DNA from: Armatimonadota bacterium
GTDB taxonomy: Bacteria; Armatimonadota; SYMT01
Length of the DNA: 6,617 bases
Direction: 5' to 3'
Assembly (NCBI GenBank): GCA_020696885.1
Contig: JAJFMS010000197.1
Location: 1 to 6,617, forward strand
Under the pieces are notes generated by a model, which searched no databases, was not told the origin of the DNA, and was given only the letters and a program-made list of their open reading frames with translations. Below, piece after piece: positions 1-5,313 of the stretch. How positions within the stretch are numbered: the stretch's first letter is position 1; each line of letters opens with the position of its first letter. The translations under genes were made by a program, and so were the position numbers.

Positions 1-157
1 GAAGCAGAGGATAGGTCAGAGAGAGGAGTCTGGTAGCTGGCGCTGGTAGCCCTGCGCCACAGCTCTCGCCCTGCTACCGCAGGCATCCTCTCCCCATCTG
101 CGTTTATCTGCGGCTAAATCCCCTTTCCCATCCGTGTTCATCCGTGTGCATCTGTGG
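1..157. other. Gene-free left edge (downstream of MFS gene)
   Basis: No convincing coding region lies between the left edge and the stop codon of the minus-strand transporter gene. The stretch holds the 13-bp tandem repeat at 30-55 and the 10-bp-period array at 96-158, listed separately. GGTAGC at 45-50 (and 32-37) is complementary to GCTACC at 73-78. This could fold into a weak stem with a long loop about 80 bp past the transporter stop, but there is no T-tract, so I do not call a terminator. Confidence 0.6.
30..55. repeat. Two-copy 13-bp tandem repeat (CTGGTAGC core)
   Basis: CTGGTAGC occurs at 30-37 and again at 43-50, giving two 13-bp units (30-42 and 43-55) that share the first eight bases and then diverge. 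An inverted core copy, GCTACC, lies at 73-78. With only two units the repeat is slight. It is listed because other intergenic spaces in the window also hold short-period repeats. Confidence 0.5.
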
Positions 158-158
158 T
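96..158. repeat. 10-bp-period ATCYGYGKK repeat array
   Basis: Five copies of the 9-mer ATC(T/C)G(C/T)G(T/G)(T/G/C) start at 96, 106, 130, 140 and 150. The spacing is exactly 10 bp within two clusters (two units, then three), which are separated by an AT-richer linker (115-129). The last unit abuts the transporter stop: the TAA read on the minus strand occupies 158-160. The 10-bp period is close to one helical turn, so the units lie on one face of the DNA. Similar strings of this kind are, from memory, widespread in intergenic DNA of several environmental bacterial phyla. No function is known to me. Confidence 0.75.
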
Positions 159-1420
159 TAAGACTCCGCGGCTACTCTGCTAAGGCCGTTGGTTACGGTG
201 ACGGCGCAGCGGATGGCGACCACGCAGCAGGCGGCGCTGACGAGGAAGGCGGCGCCGCCCTGGCCGTGCTCGCGGGCCAGCCAACCGCTCATCAAGGTAC
301 CCGCCAGGAAGCCGGCGCTCCAGGCCACGTGGGTAAGGCCCAGCAGCTTGGCCCGGTTGTCTTCCGTGCCGAGCTGGTGCACCAGCGTGGTCATGGAGAC
401 GGAGAGCGACCAGGCCCCGCCGGCGCCCAACAGCCCGAAGGCGACCAGCCCCGGCACGCTGCCGGCGCAAAGCCCCTGGCCCAGCGTGGCCACCGTCACC
501 ACGGTGATGGCCGCGAACACCGGAACCCGCGGGCCGAAGCGGTCCACAATGCGCCCCATCACGAGCTGGCAGACGGCGGAGAGGACCATGCTCGCCGACG
601 CGTAGTAGCCGGCCGGCTTCTCGGAGCCGGTGAGCCGGAAGAGCAGCAGCGGCATGAGCAGGGTGGCGCAGCCCCAGTAGACGGTGGGCAGGAACCGCAG
701 CGCCAGCAGCGCCCAGGAGCGGGACTCCCGCAGCATCTCCCCGAAGCCGGCCCCCAGCGCCTCCACCCCTCGCCGGGCGGCCGGGCGCGGCAGCGAGGGC
801 ACCAGCAGCCACGCACCGAGCAGGAGCAGCACCTGCCCGATCACGATGGTGAGTCCGATGATCCGGTAGCCGCCCTGCAGCTCGCGCGCCGCGATGCCGG
901 AAAACGCGCTGCCCACCGCATTGCCGAGGGTGCCGCTCATGAAGTAGCAGGCCGTGGCCAGGGCCAGCGTATGCCGGGGCGCGGCGTCCATCACGTAGGA
1001 GAGCCCCGCCACGGCGCCCAGCCCGAACATGAGGCCGGAATAGAGCGCCAGCGGGTACATCAGCGGCGGGCTGTCCAGCAGGAAGATCAGCCCGGAGCTG
1101 ATGACCCCGGTCATCGCCAGCAGGTAGGCGGGCTTGCGCCCGAGTGCATCCGAGAGCGCGCCCCCGAACAGCGCCACCACCCCGCCCGCGCAAACGGACA
1201 GGACCCGGATGTTGGCGGAGAACACCGTGCTCAGCCCCAGGTGCCGCTCCACGAACACCGGGAACAGCGAGAGCAGCGGCGCCACCAGGATGCCGCTGAG
1301 GACCTGGAAGATGAAGAAGACTGCCAGTGCCGGTGTGGCCAGCTCTGCCAGCGGGCTGAGCGACGCGGCTAGACGTGCGCCAGAGAGGCGAGGGAGGCGG
1401 GGGAAAGAGCCCGGTTTCAT
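158..1420 (-). CDS. MFS transporter, 12 TM helices
   Basis: This is a major facilitator superfamily membrane transporter. It probably acts in the cytoplasmic membrane as a proton-coupled exporter or importer; the substrate cannot be read from sequence. With ATG at 1420 the protein is 420 residues and shows twelve hydrophobic stretches, roughly 30-56, 71-88, 97-115, 121-144, 151-176, 186-210, 235-263, 271-289, 299-320, 322-347, 359-382 and 390-410. The central loop at about 211-234 is Arg/Pro-rich, as expected between the two six-helix halves. MFS motif A is clear after helix 2 (GGALSDALGRK, residues 86-96, with D91, R95 and K96). A degenerate copy follows helix 8 (MGRIVDRFGPR, 288-298). An in-frame GTG at 1432 would add four residues. 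Neither start has a good ribosome-binding site, so I prefer the ATG. The gene is divergent from the oxidoreductase gene across about 145 bp. Its stop codon touches the 10-bp repeat array. Confidence 0.9.
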   Translation of the reverse strand: MKPGSFPRLPRLSGARLAASLSPLAELATPALAVFFIFQVLSGILVAPLLSLFPVFVERHLGLSTVFSANIRVLSVCAGGVVALFGGALSDALGRKPAYLLAMTGVISSGLIFLLDSPPLMYPLALYSGLMFGLGAVAGLSYVMDAAPRHTLALATACYFMSGTLGNAVGSAFSGIAARELQGGYRIIGLTIVIGQVLLLLGAWLLVPSLPRPAARRGVEALGAGFGEMLRESRSWALLALRFLPTVYWGCATLLMPLLLFRLTGSEKPAGYYASASMVLSAVCQLVMGRIVDRFGPRVPVFAAITVVTVATLGQGLCAGSVPGLVAFGLLGAGGAWSLSVSMTTLVHQLGTEDNRAKLLGLTHVAWSAGFLAGTLMSGWLAREHGQGGAAFLVSAACCVVAIRCAVTVTNGLSRVAAES

Positions 1421-1503
1421 CAGTGGGAGCACACGCCGCCCGAGCGAGCCGGCTGCCGGATACTGAGGAAGGACACTGCTCTTCCGCGGCGCAACCGCTG
1501 GGT

Positions 1504-1525
1504 GAGATCAGTTTCTCCCGATCTC
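1504..1525. promoter_or_regulatory. Inverted repeat in divergent promoter region, possible operator
   Basis: GAGATC at 1504-1509 and GATCTC at 1520-1525 are perfect inverted arms separated by 10 bases. The 16-bp centre-to-centre distance would suit a dimeric regulator. The repeat lies between the divergent transporter and oxidoreductase starts, 40 bp upstream of the latter, so one regulator could control both genes. A 6-bp perfect match can arise by chance and no clear -35/-10 pair was recognised, so this is a candidate only. Confidence 0.3.
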
Positions 1526-1565
1526 GGCTGTTTGGGTCAGTTCGCGCACCGTCGCCGAGGAACCC

Positions 1566-2630
1566 ATGCCCACCACCTTCGTCCTGCTCGGTTGTACTCA
1601 CCCGCACTCGCGGGGGCACCTTGCCACGCTGCGGCTCTCTCCCCGGGTGGACCGCTTCTGGATCTGGGACCCGGATCTCCGCGCTGCCATGGCGCTGGGA
1701 GAACACGCCGGCCCCAAGCTGGCGGGGGTCTCCGCGGACCTCACGTCGATCCTGCGCGAGGGCTCGCAGTTCGCGCTGGTCTGCCGGCGGAACGACGAGA
1801 ACCCGGCCACGGTGATCGCCGCGCTGCGGGCCGGGAAGCACGTGCTCTCCGAGAAGCCGATGGCGATCACGTCGGAGGCGCTCCGCCCGGTGCTGGACGA
1901 AGCGCTCCGCGCCGGGGTGGCGCTGGGGGTCTACTACCCGTGGCGGTGTCATCCCGCCGCCCAGGACCTCCAGGCGCTCATCCGGCAGGGGGTGCTCGGG
2001 CGGCTGCTGGCGATGGAAGCGCGCATGGTGACCTCGCAGGTGAAGTTCCGGGACCCCGAGCACTGGCTCTTCCGGCGCCGGTATTCCGGGGGAGGCGTGC
2101 TCCACTGGCTCGGCTGCCACTACTTCGACCTGCTCCGCTACCTCTCCGGCGAGGAGGTGACGCACGTCTCCGCGCTGACGGGAGTGCTGAACGGCTTTCC
2201 GATCGAGGTGGAGGACACCGCTTCCGTCTCCATGCGCTGGAGCTCGGGGGCCATCGGCACGCTCACGGCCGGCTATCACCTGGCGCGGAGCGGCGGCGGC
2301 TACTTCGGCGCCGCGTACGACACCTACCTGGCGGCTCGCGGCATGGAGGGGAGCTTCCGCTGGGCGCCGACCCGCGCAAACGAGGTGGTGGCGGTGGAGT
2401 CCGCGCACCCCAGTTGGAGCGCGGCGCCGGAGCGAGAGCTGCGCTACCAGCTCGAGCCGAGTGAGGCCTACGGCGGTCGGTACGGGATGGAGTTCCTGCA
2501 CCGGTTCATCGACAGCGCCACGTCGGGCCGCGCCGTGCCGGCCGGCGGGGAGGACGCGCTCCGGATGCTGGAGTGGGTGGAGGCGGTGTACCGGAGCGCC
2601 GAAAGCGGGGAGACGGTGCGCCTGGCGTAA
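1566..2630 (+). CDS. Gfo/Idh/MocA family oxidoreductase
   Basis: This is a putative NAD(P)-dependent dehydrogenase of the Gfo/Idh/MocA family, which oxidises or reduces sugars, polyols and related compounds. The substrate is undetermined. The 354-residue length is typical. The N-terminal Rossmann part (about 1-120) contains the family's EKP signature in GKHVLSEKPMA (E96-K97-P98), with K97 the expected catalytic lysine. The C-terminal alpha/beta part has GGGVLHWLGCHYFDLL (175-190), with H185 and D188 matching the conserved His and Asp. Two departures stand out. The nucleotide-binding loop reads LGCTHPHSRGH (8-18) rather than GxGxxG, and the usual Asp before the LGxH segment is W181. Both suggest a distinct subfamily rather than damage, because the frame is intact. 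The start is supported by GAGGAA at 1557-1562, a few bases upstream of the ATG. The gene is divergent from the MFS gene, which hints at a joint role in sugar uptake and conversion (inference). Confidence 0.9.
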   Translation: MPTTFVLLGCTHPHSRGHLATLRLSPRVDRFWIWDPDLRAAMALGEHAGPKLAGVSADLTSILREGSQFALVCRRNDENPATVIAALRAGKHVLSEKPMAITSEALRPVLDEALRAGVALGVYYPWRCHPAAQDLQALIRQGVLGRLLAMEARMVTSQVKFRDPEHWLFRRRYSGGGVLHWLGCHYFDLLRYLSGEEVTHVSALTGVLNGFPIEVEDTASVSMRWSSGAIGTLTAGYHLARSGGGYFGAAYDTYLAARGMEGSFRWAPTRANEVVAVESAHPSWSAAPERELRYQLEPSEAYGGRYGMEFLHRFIDSATSGRAVPAGGEDALRMLEWVEAVYRSAESGETVRLA

Positions 2631-2641
2631 CCCAACGAGAG

Positions 2642-2673
2642 TGGAGTGATGGAGTAGTGGAGCACTGGAGTAT
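2642..2673. repeat. Four 8-bp TGGAGnnn tandem units
   Basis: TGGAG recurs at 2642, 2650, 2658 and 2666, with an exact 8-bp period and variable last three bases (TGGAGTGA, TGGAGTAG, TGGAGCAC, TGGAGTAT). The array begins 11 bp past the oxidoreductase stop. An inverted copy, CTACTCCAT at 2683-2691, is perfectly complementary to ATGGAGTAG at 2649-2657 (9 bp, 25-base loop), so the transcript could fold here. There is no following T-tract, so it is not called a terminator. Confidence 0.75.
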
Positions 2674-2772
2674 GGCTGCCTGCTACTCCATGACATGCTC
2701 GAATTAGCAGAACCGTATCGGTCTGGTCCAGTGGTTTCCTGCTAGCATGCCGAGAGGAAGCGCCGGCTCCCT

Positions 2773-2791
2773 CCCGCTGACGACGAGCGGG
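2773..2791 (+). other. Small GC hairpin in the ruvC leader
   Basis: CCCGCT (2773-2778) and AGCGGG (2786-2791) form a perfect 6-bp stem around a 7-base loop, about 35 bp upstream of the ruvC start. No T-run follows, so it is not a classic terminator or attenuator. In GC-rich DNA such a stem may be fortuitous. Confidence 0.25.
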
Positions 2792-2826
2792 CGGACGCGG
2801 TACCGGCCCGAGGCTCCAGCCACCGA

Positions 2827-3354
2827 ATGAAGGTAGTACGCGTTTTGGGCATCGACCCGGGCCTCGGCTGCACCGGTTATGCCGTGGTGGAGCAGGACTC
2901 GAACTGCGCCGTACCCCGTCTTATCGAGGCCGGCGCGATCCGCAGCAACGACAAGCGGCCGCTCCCGGAGCGCCTGGTGCAGATCCACCGCGAGGTGGAG
3001 GAAGTGATCACGGAGTTTTCTCCGCAGGTGCTGGCGTTGGAGGACCTCTACAGCGAGTACCGCTTCCCGCGGAGCGCCCTGTTGATGGCCCACGCCCGGG
3101 GCGCCATCTGCCTTGCCGCCGCCCAGCAGGGACTTCCGGTCTGGAGCTACGCGCCCTCGCAGGTGAAGTCCGCCGTGGTCGGCAACGGCGCCGCCAGCAA
3201 GGAGCAGGTCCAGGCGATGGTGGTGCGCGTGTTCAGCCTCGCCCGCGTGCCTACGCCCCACGACGTGGCGGACGCGATGGCGATTGCGCTCACCGGGCAC
3301 CGGCGAGGGCCGACCGCCGCGGAGGCTGCCGCGGGGAGCCCGGCGGGGAAGTAA
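2827..3354 (+). CDS. ruvC: Crossover junction endodeoxyribonuclease RuvC
   Basis: RuvC is the Holliday-junction resolvase. As a dimer it nicks opposing strands of four-way junctions that RuvAB has bound and branch-migrated, completing recombinational repair in the cytoplasm. The 175-residue length is normal for the family. All four acidic metal-binding positions are visible: D10 in GIDPGLGCTGYAV, E72 in LALEDLYS, and D146 and D149 in HDVADAMAIALTGH. They correspond to D7, E66, D138 and D141 of the E. coli enzyme. The central HARGAICLAAAQQGLPVWSY segment and the following VKSAVVGNGAASKEQVQ (about 113-129) are typical RuvC. The Ala/Gly-rich tail after residue 160 is not conserved. The start is fixed by the conserved GIDPG motif; the nearest GAGG (2810-2813) is too far upstream to be a normal ribosome-binding site. 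ruvA, ruvB and the often adjacent yebC family gene are absent from this window. Confidence 0.96.
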   Translation: MKVVRVLGIDPGLGCTGYAVVEQDSNCAVPRLIEAGAIRSNDKRPLPERLVQIHREVEEVITEFSPQVLALEDLYSEYRFPRSALLMAHARGAICLAAAQQGLPVWSYAPSQVKSAVVGNGAASKEQVQAMVVRVFSLARVPTPHDVADAMAIALTGHRRGPTAAEAAAGSPAGK

Positions 3355-3374
3355 CTGGGGAACAGAGGGGACCA

Positions 3375-3399
3375 GGAAAATGGGGAAATGGGGAAAATG
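3375..3399. repeat. Short-period GGGAAATG-like repeat
   Basis: Three near-identical units, GGAAAATG (3375-3382), GGGAAATG (3383-3390) and GGGAAAATG (3391-3399), lie about 20 bp past the ruvC stop. The purine-rich strand continues on both sides with more GGGG runs. No gene or hairpin is associated with it. It is an A-rich patch in otherwise GC-rich DNA, in the space between ruvC and pepD that may also hold the pepD promoter. Confidence 0.65.
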
Positions 3400-3488
3400 C
3401 GGGCGCGCGGGATGGTACCGGCGGGGTGGGAGGCGTTCGCAGTAAACTGGTGCCAGAACACTCATCCCACTGTAAAGAGCCCGACCCC

Positions 3489-4949
3489 ATGAACGACGAG
3501 TCCGTGTATGCCGGCCTGCAGCCGGCCGAAGTGTGGCGCCAGTTCGCGGCGTTGAACCGGATCCCGCGGCCCTCTCGCCAGGAGCAGCAGGCGATCGACT
3601 ACGTGCTGGAGACCGCCGCGGCCCTGGGAGTGCCCGCGGAGCGTGATCCGCGCGGCAACGCCATCGTGCGCGTCCCCGCCACCCCGGGCCGGGAAGGCGG
3701 TGCCGTCGTGGCGATCCAGGCGCACCTGGACATGGTCTGCGAGAAACGCCCGGACGTGCAGCACGACTTCGCCACCGACCCGATCCGGCCGCGGCTGGAC
3801 GGCGACCGCGTCTACGCGACAGGCACCACTCTCGGCGCCGACAACGGCATGGGGGCCGCGATGGCGCTGGCCGCGATGACCGACCCGACGGTGGAGCACG
3901 GGCCGCTGGAGCTGCTCTTCACCGTGGAGGAGGAGATCGGGCTGCACGGAGCCGCGGCGCTGCGCCCGGAAGACGTAACGGCCCGCCTGCTCATCAACCT
4001 GGACAGCGAGGACCCGAAGGAGCTCACCGTGGGCTGCGCGGGCGGCGGCGGGGTGATCCTGCGCCTGCCGGTAACGCGCGAAGCGGCCCCGGACGGCTGG
4101 GAAGGCCGCGAGCTCACGGTCTCCGGCCTGAACGGCGGCCACAGCGGGGTGCAGATCCACGAGCGGCTTGCGAATGCGATCAAGCTGCTGGGCGGCGTGT
4201 TGGCGACCGCCGCGTCTCGGGGGATCTCGTTCCGGCTCTCCGCCGTCTCCGGCGGGAACGCCCACAATGCGATCCCGCGAGACGCCGCCGCGCTCCTCGC
4301 GCTGCCGTCGGACCAGATCGAGGCGTTCAACACGGCCGTGGACGATACCCTGGCGGAGCTCAAGGACGAGTGGCAGGACGATGAGCCCGGCCTGGCGCTG
4401 AGCCTGCTGGCCCTCCCCAACGCCGAGGCGGTGCTGACCGCCGAGGTCCACGACTCGCTGCTCGCCCTGCTGCGGGACCTGCCTCACGGCGTGCGGGCCA
4501 TGAGCGCGGACTTCCCCGGGAAGGTAGAGACCTCCACCAACCTGGCGATGGTCCGCACCGAGCAAGACGCCATCACCATCGCCACGAGCAGCCGCAGCTT
4601 CGTGGAAAAGGAGCTGCACCGGCTGCAGGAAGCGATCCGCGAGCGGGGCGAAGCGGACGGCGCAACGGCGGAGGTCCAGTCCGGCTACGGCCCCTGGGAG
4701 CCGGACCCGAACTCACAGTTGGCGAAGGTGGCCGAGCGCGTGTACGCGGAGGTCTTCGGACAGCCCGCGGAGGTGCAGGTGATCCACGCCGGCCTGGAGT
4801 GCGGGGTAATCGTCTCCCGGATGCCCGGGATGGAAGCGATCTCCTTCGGGCCGCTCATCCGCGGCGCGCACACTCCGGAGGAACACGTCTACGTCTCCAC
4901 CGTGGACTCCACGTGGCAACTGCTGACGGCTCTCCTCCGCGCGCTTTAG
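3489..4949 (+). CDS. pepD: Aminoacyl-histidine dipeptidase / cytosol non-specific dipeptidase (M20C)
   Basis: PepD is a cytosolic two-metal aminopeptidase-fold dipeptidase that cleaves Xaa-His dipeptides such as carnosine and many other dipeptides in peptide turnover. From the ATG at 3489 the protein has 486 residues, essentially the E. coli PepD length. The expected metal ligands and catalytic residues are all present: H79 and D81 in AHLDM, D118 in LGADNGMG, E148 and E149 in VEEEIG, D172 in NLDSED, and H461 in RGAHTPEE. The insertion (lid) domain starts after about residue 180, with NGGHSG (about 216-221) near its beginning. An in-frame ATG at 3426 would add 21 residues that resemble nothing in the family and start inside intergenic DNA, so I reject it. 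The Shine-Dalgarno sequence before 3489 is poor. The gene stands 134 bp after ruvC and is closed by a hairpin at its stop codon, so it is probably its own transcription unit or the end of one with ruvC. Confidence 0.95.
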   Translation: MNDESVYAGLQPAEVWRQFAALNRIPRPSRQEQQAIDYVLETAAALGVPAERDPRGNAIVRVPATPGREGGAVVAIQAHLDMVCEKRPDVQHDFATDPIRPRLDGDRVYATGTTLGADNGMGAAMALAAMTDPTVEHGPLELLFTVEEEIGLHGAAALRPEDVTARLLINLDSEDPKELTVGCAGGGGVILRLPVTREAAPDGWEGRELTVSGLNGGHSGVQIHERLANAIKLLGGVLATAASRGISFRLSAVSGGNAHNAIPRDAAALLALPSDQIEAFNTAVDDTLAELKDEWQDDEPGLALSLLALPNAEAVLTAEVHDSLLALLRDLPHGVRAMSADFPGKVETSTNLAMVRTEQDAITIATSSRSFVEKELHRLQEAIRERGEADGATAEVQSGYGPWEPDPNSQLAKVAERVYAEVFGQPAEVQVIHAGLECGVIVSRMPGMEAISFGPLIRGAHTPEEHVYVSTVDSTWQLLTALLRAL

Positions 4950-4961
4950 GTGCGGAGGAGA
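4931..4961 (+). terminator. Strong hairpin straddling the pepD stop codon
   Basis: TCTCCTCCGC (4931-4940) and GCGGAGGAGA (4952-4961) are a perfect 10-bp inverted repeat. A G-U and a C-G pair extend the stem to about 12 pairs, leaving a 7-base loop that contains the TAG stop (4947-4949). Position and strength fit a transcript 3' end or an RNA-stabilising hairpin. There is no downstream T-tract (the next bases are TGGGGGCAC), so intrinsic termination in the classical form is uncertain. Confidence 0.5.
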
Positions 4962-5025
4962 TGGGGGCACTCGGCGCTCGTTGACGGCGACCGTGCCCGT
5001 AGAGCCTAGCCCTACCAACCGTGGG

Positions 5026-5084
5026 AAGGTCTCCCCGCCTTACCAAGGAGGGGGCAGGGGAGGTTCTCCCGAGAACGGCCACCG
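5026..5084 (+). repeat. Hairpin repeat element, copy A (59 bp)
   Basis: The core at 5031-5064 starts CTCCCCGCCTTACCAAGG and ends GGGGAGGT. Inside it, CCCCGCCTT-ACC-AAGGAGGGG forms a 9-bp stem with one mismatch and a 3-base loop. Copy A is collinear and ungapped with copy C over 59 bp (5026-5084 versus 5211-5269), and is inverted relative to copy B. Just after the core, GTTCTC-CC-GAGAAC (5063-5076) is a further perfect inverted repeat that is only partly kept in copy C. Similar TTACCAAGGAGGGG strings are, from memory, dispersed repeats in many environmental bacteria. REP- or MITE-like behaviour is possible but no transposase is in view. Confidence 0.8.
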
Positions 5085-5095
5085 TACCCGATTAG

Positions 5096-5129
5096 ACCTC
5101 CCCCAGCCCCTCCTTGGTAAGGCGGGGAG
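5096..5129 (-). repeat. Hairpin repeat element, copy B (inverted, 34-bp core)
   Basis: Read on the minus strand this is the same 34-bp core as copy A, with three adjacent differences near the 3' side. Copies A and B face each other across 31 bp, so together they could form a long stem of about 34 bp (3 mismatches) or a cruciform, in competition with the small hairpin inside each copy. The homology stops at the core; the extra 3' flank shared by A and C is absent here. Confidence 0.8.
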
Positions 5130-5210
5130 TGACAGCGGCGTGTGGCAAGGCGGCGGCGACACACCGTTAGCACTCCGGCACCAATCGACCCACACCTTCA
5201 CCTCCGGGCG

Positions 5211-5269
5211 AAGGTCTCCCCTACTTACCAAGGAGGGGCCGGGGGAGGTTCTCTCGAACACGGCAACCG
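5211..5269 (+). repeat. Hairpin repeat element, copy C (59 bp)
   Basis: The core at 5216-5249 differs from copy B at three of 34 positions and from copy A at a few. It is a direct repeat of copy A, and shares both the AAGGT lead-in and about 20 bp of 3' flank with it, with four mismatches in the flank. Its internal stem is CCCCTACTT-ACC-AAGGAGGGG, with one mismatch. It ends about 45 bp upstream of the small membrane protein start. Confidence 0.8.
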
Positions 5270-5303
5270 CGACGGGCAAGCCCTCGCAAGCGGCCGGCGC
5301 CGC

Positions 5304-5307
5304 GGAG
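5304..5307 (+). promoter_or_regulatory. Ribosome-binding site deciding the TTG start at 5314
   Basis: GGAG sits 6 bases before TTG 5314. The next candidate start, ATG 5356, has no purine-rich site upstream and would begin inside the membrane segment. This favours the TTG start. Confidence 0.45.
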
Positions 5308-5313
5308 ACGACC

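Larger units (their letters stand above)
4950..5313. other. 364-bp gene-free region with three hairpin elements
   Basis: No recognisable gene is present. An open frame on the plus strand (from TTG at 4981) runs through it into the small membrane protein gene. Most of its predicted residues there come from the repeat copies, in Pro/Gly-rich text with no domain character, so I treat it as non-coding. The region contains the three repeat copies listed separately and the ribosome-binding site of the next gene. No promoter was recognised. Confidence 0.6.

Noticed and set aside
134..1372. 412-residue plus-strand frame opposite the MFS gene
   Set aside because: The product is His/Gln/Arg/Gly-rich with no recognisable domain, typical of the complement of a GC-rich membrane protein gene.
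180..2696. 838-residue open frame on the minus strand across the transporter and oxidoreductase genes
   Set aside because: It overlaps two well-supported genes in another frame and its product is Arg/Ala/Pro/Gly-rich low-complexity text with no domain. Long antisense frames are expected in high-GC coding DNA.
2690..2721. Promoter-like ATGACA followed by TATCGG upstream of ruvC
   Set aside because: The spacing is about 20 bp, too long for a standard sigma-70 promoter, and the second hexamer is poor.
3426..3488. Upstream ATG extending PepD by 21 residues
   Set aside because: The extension lies in intergenic sequence and matches nothing in the family. Starting at 3489 gives the normal length and puts the C-terminal metal ligand at H461, as in E. 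coli PepD.
3462..4619. 385-residue minus-strand frame opposite pepD
   Set aside because: It is a shadow of pepD, with compositionally biased product and no motifs.
5026..5269. CRISPR-like array
   Set aside because: There are only three copies, one inverted, with unequal spacing, and no cas gene is in view.
4981..5313. Upstream part of a 229-residue frame running through the three repeats
   Set aside because: The predicted residues are mostly translated repeat, with copies A and C in different frames, so it is not a repeated protein domain. A ribosome-binding site and membrane topology favour a start at 5314.
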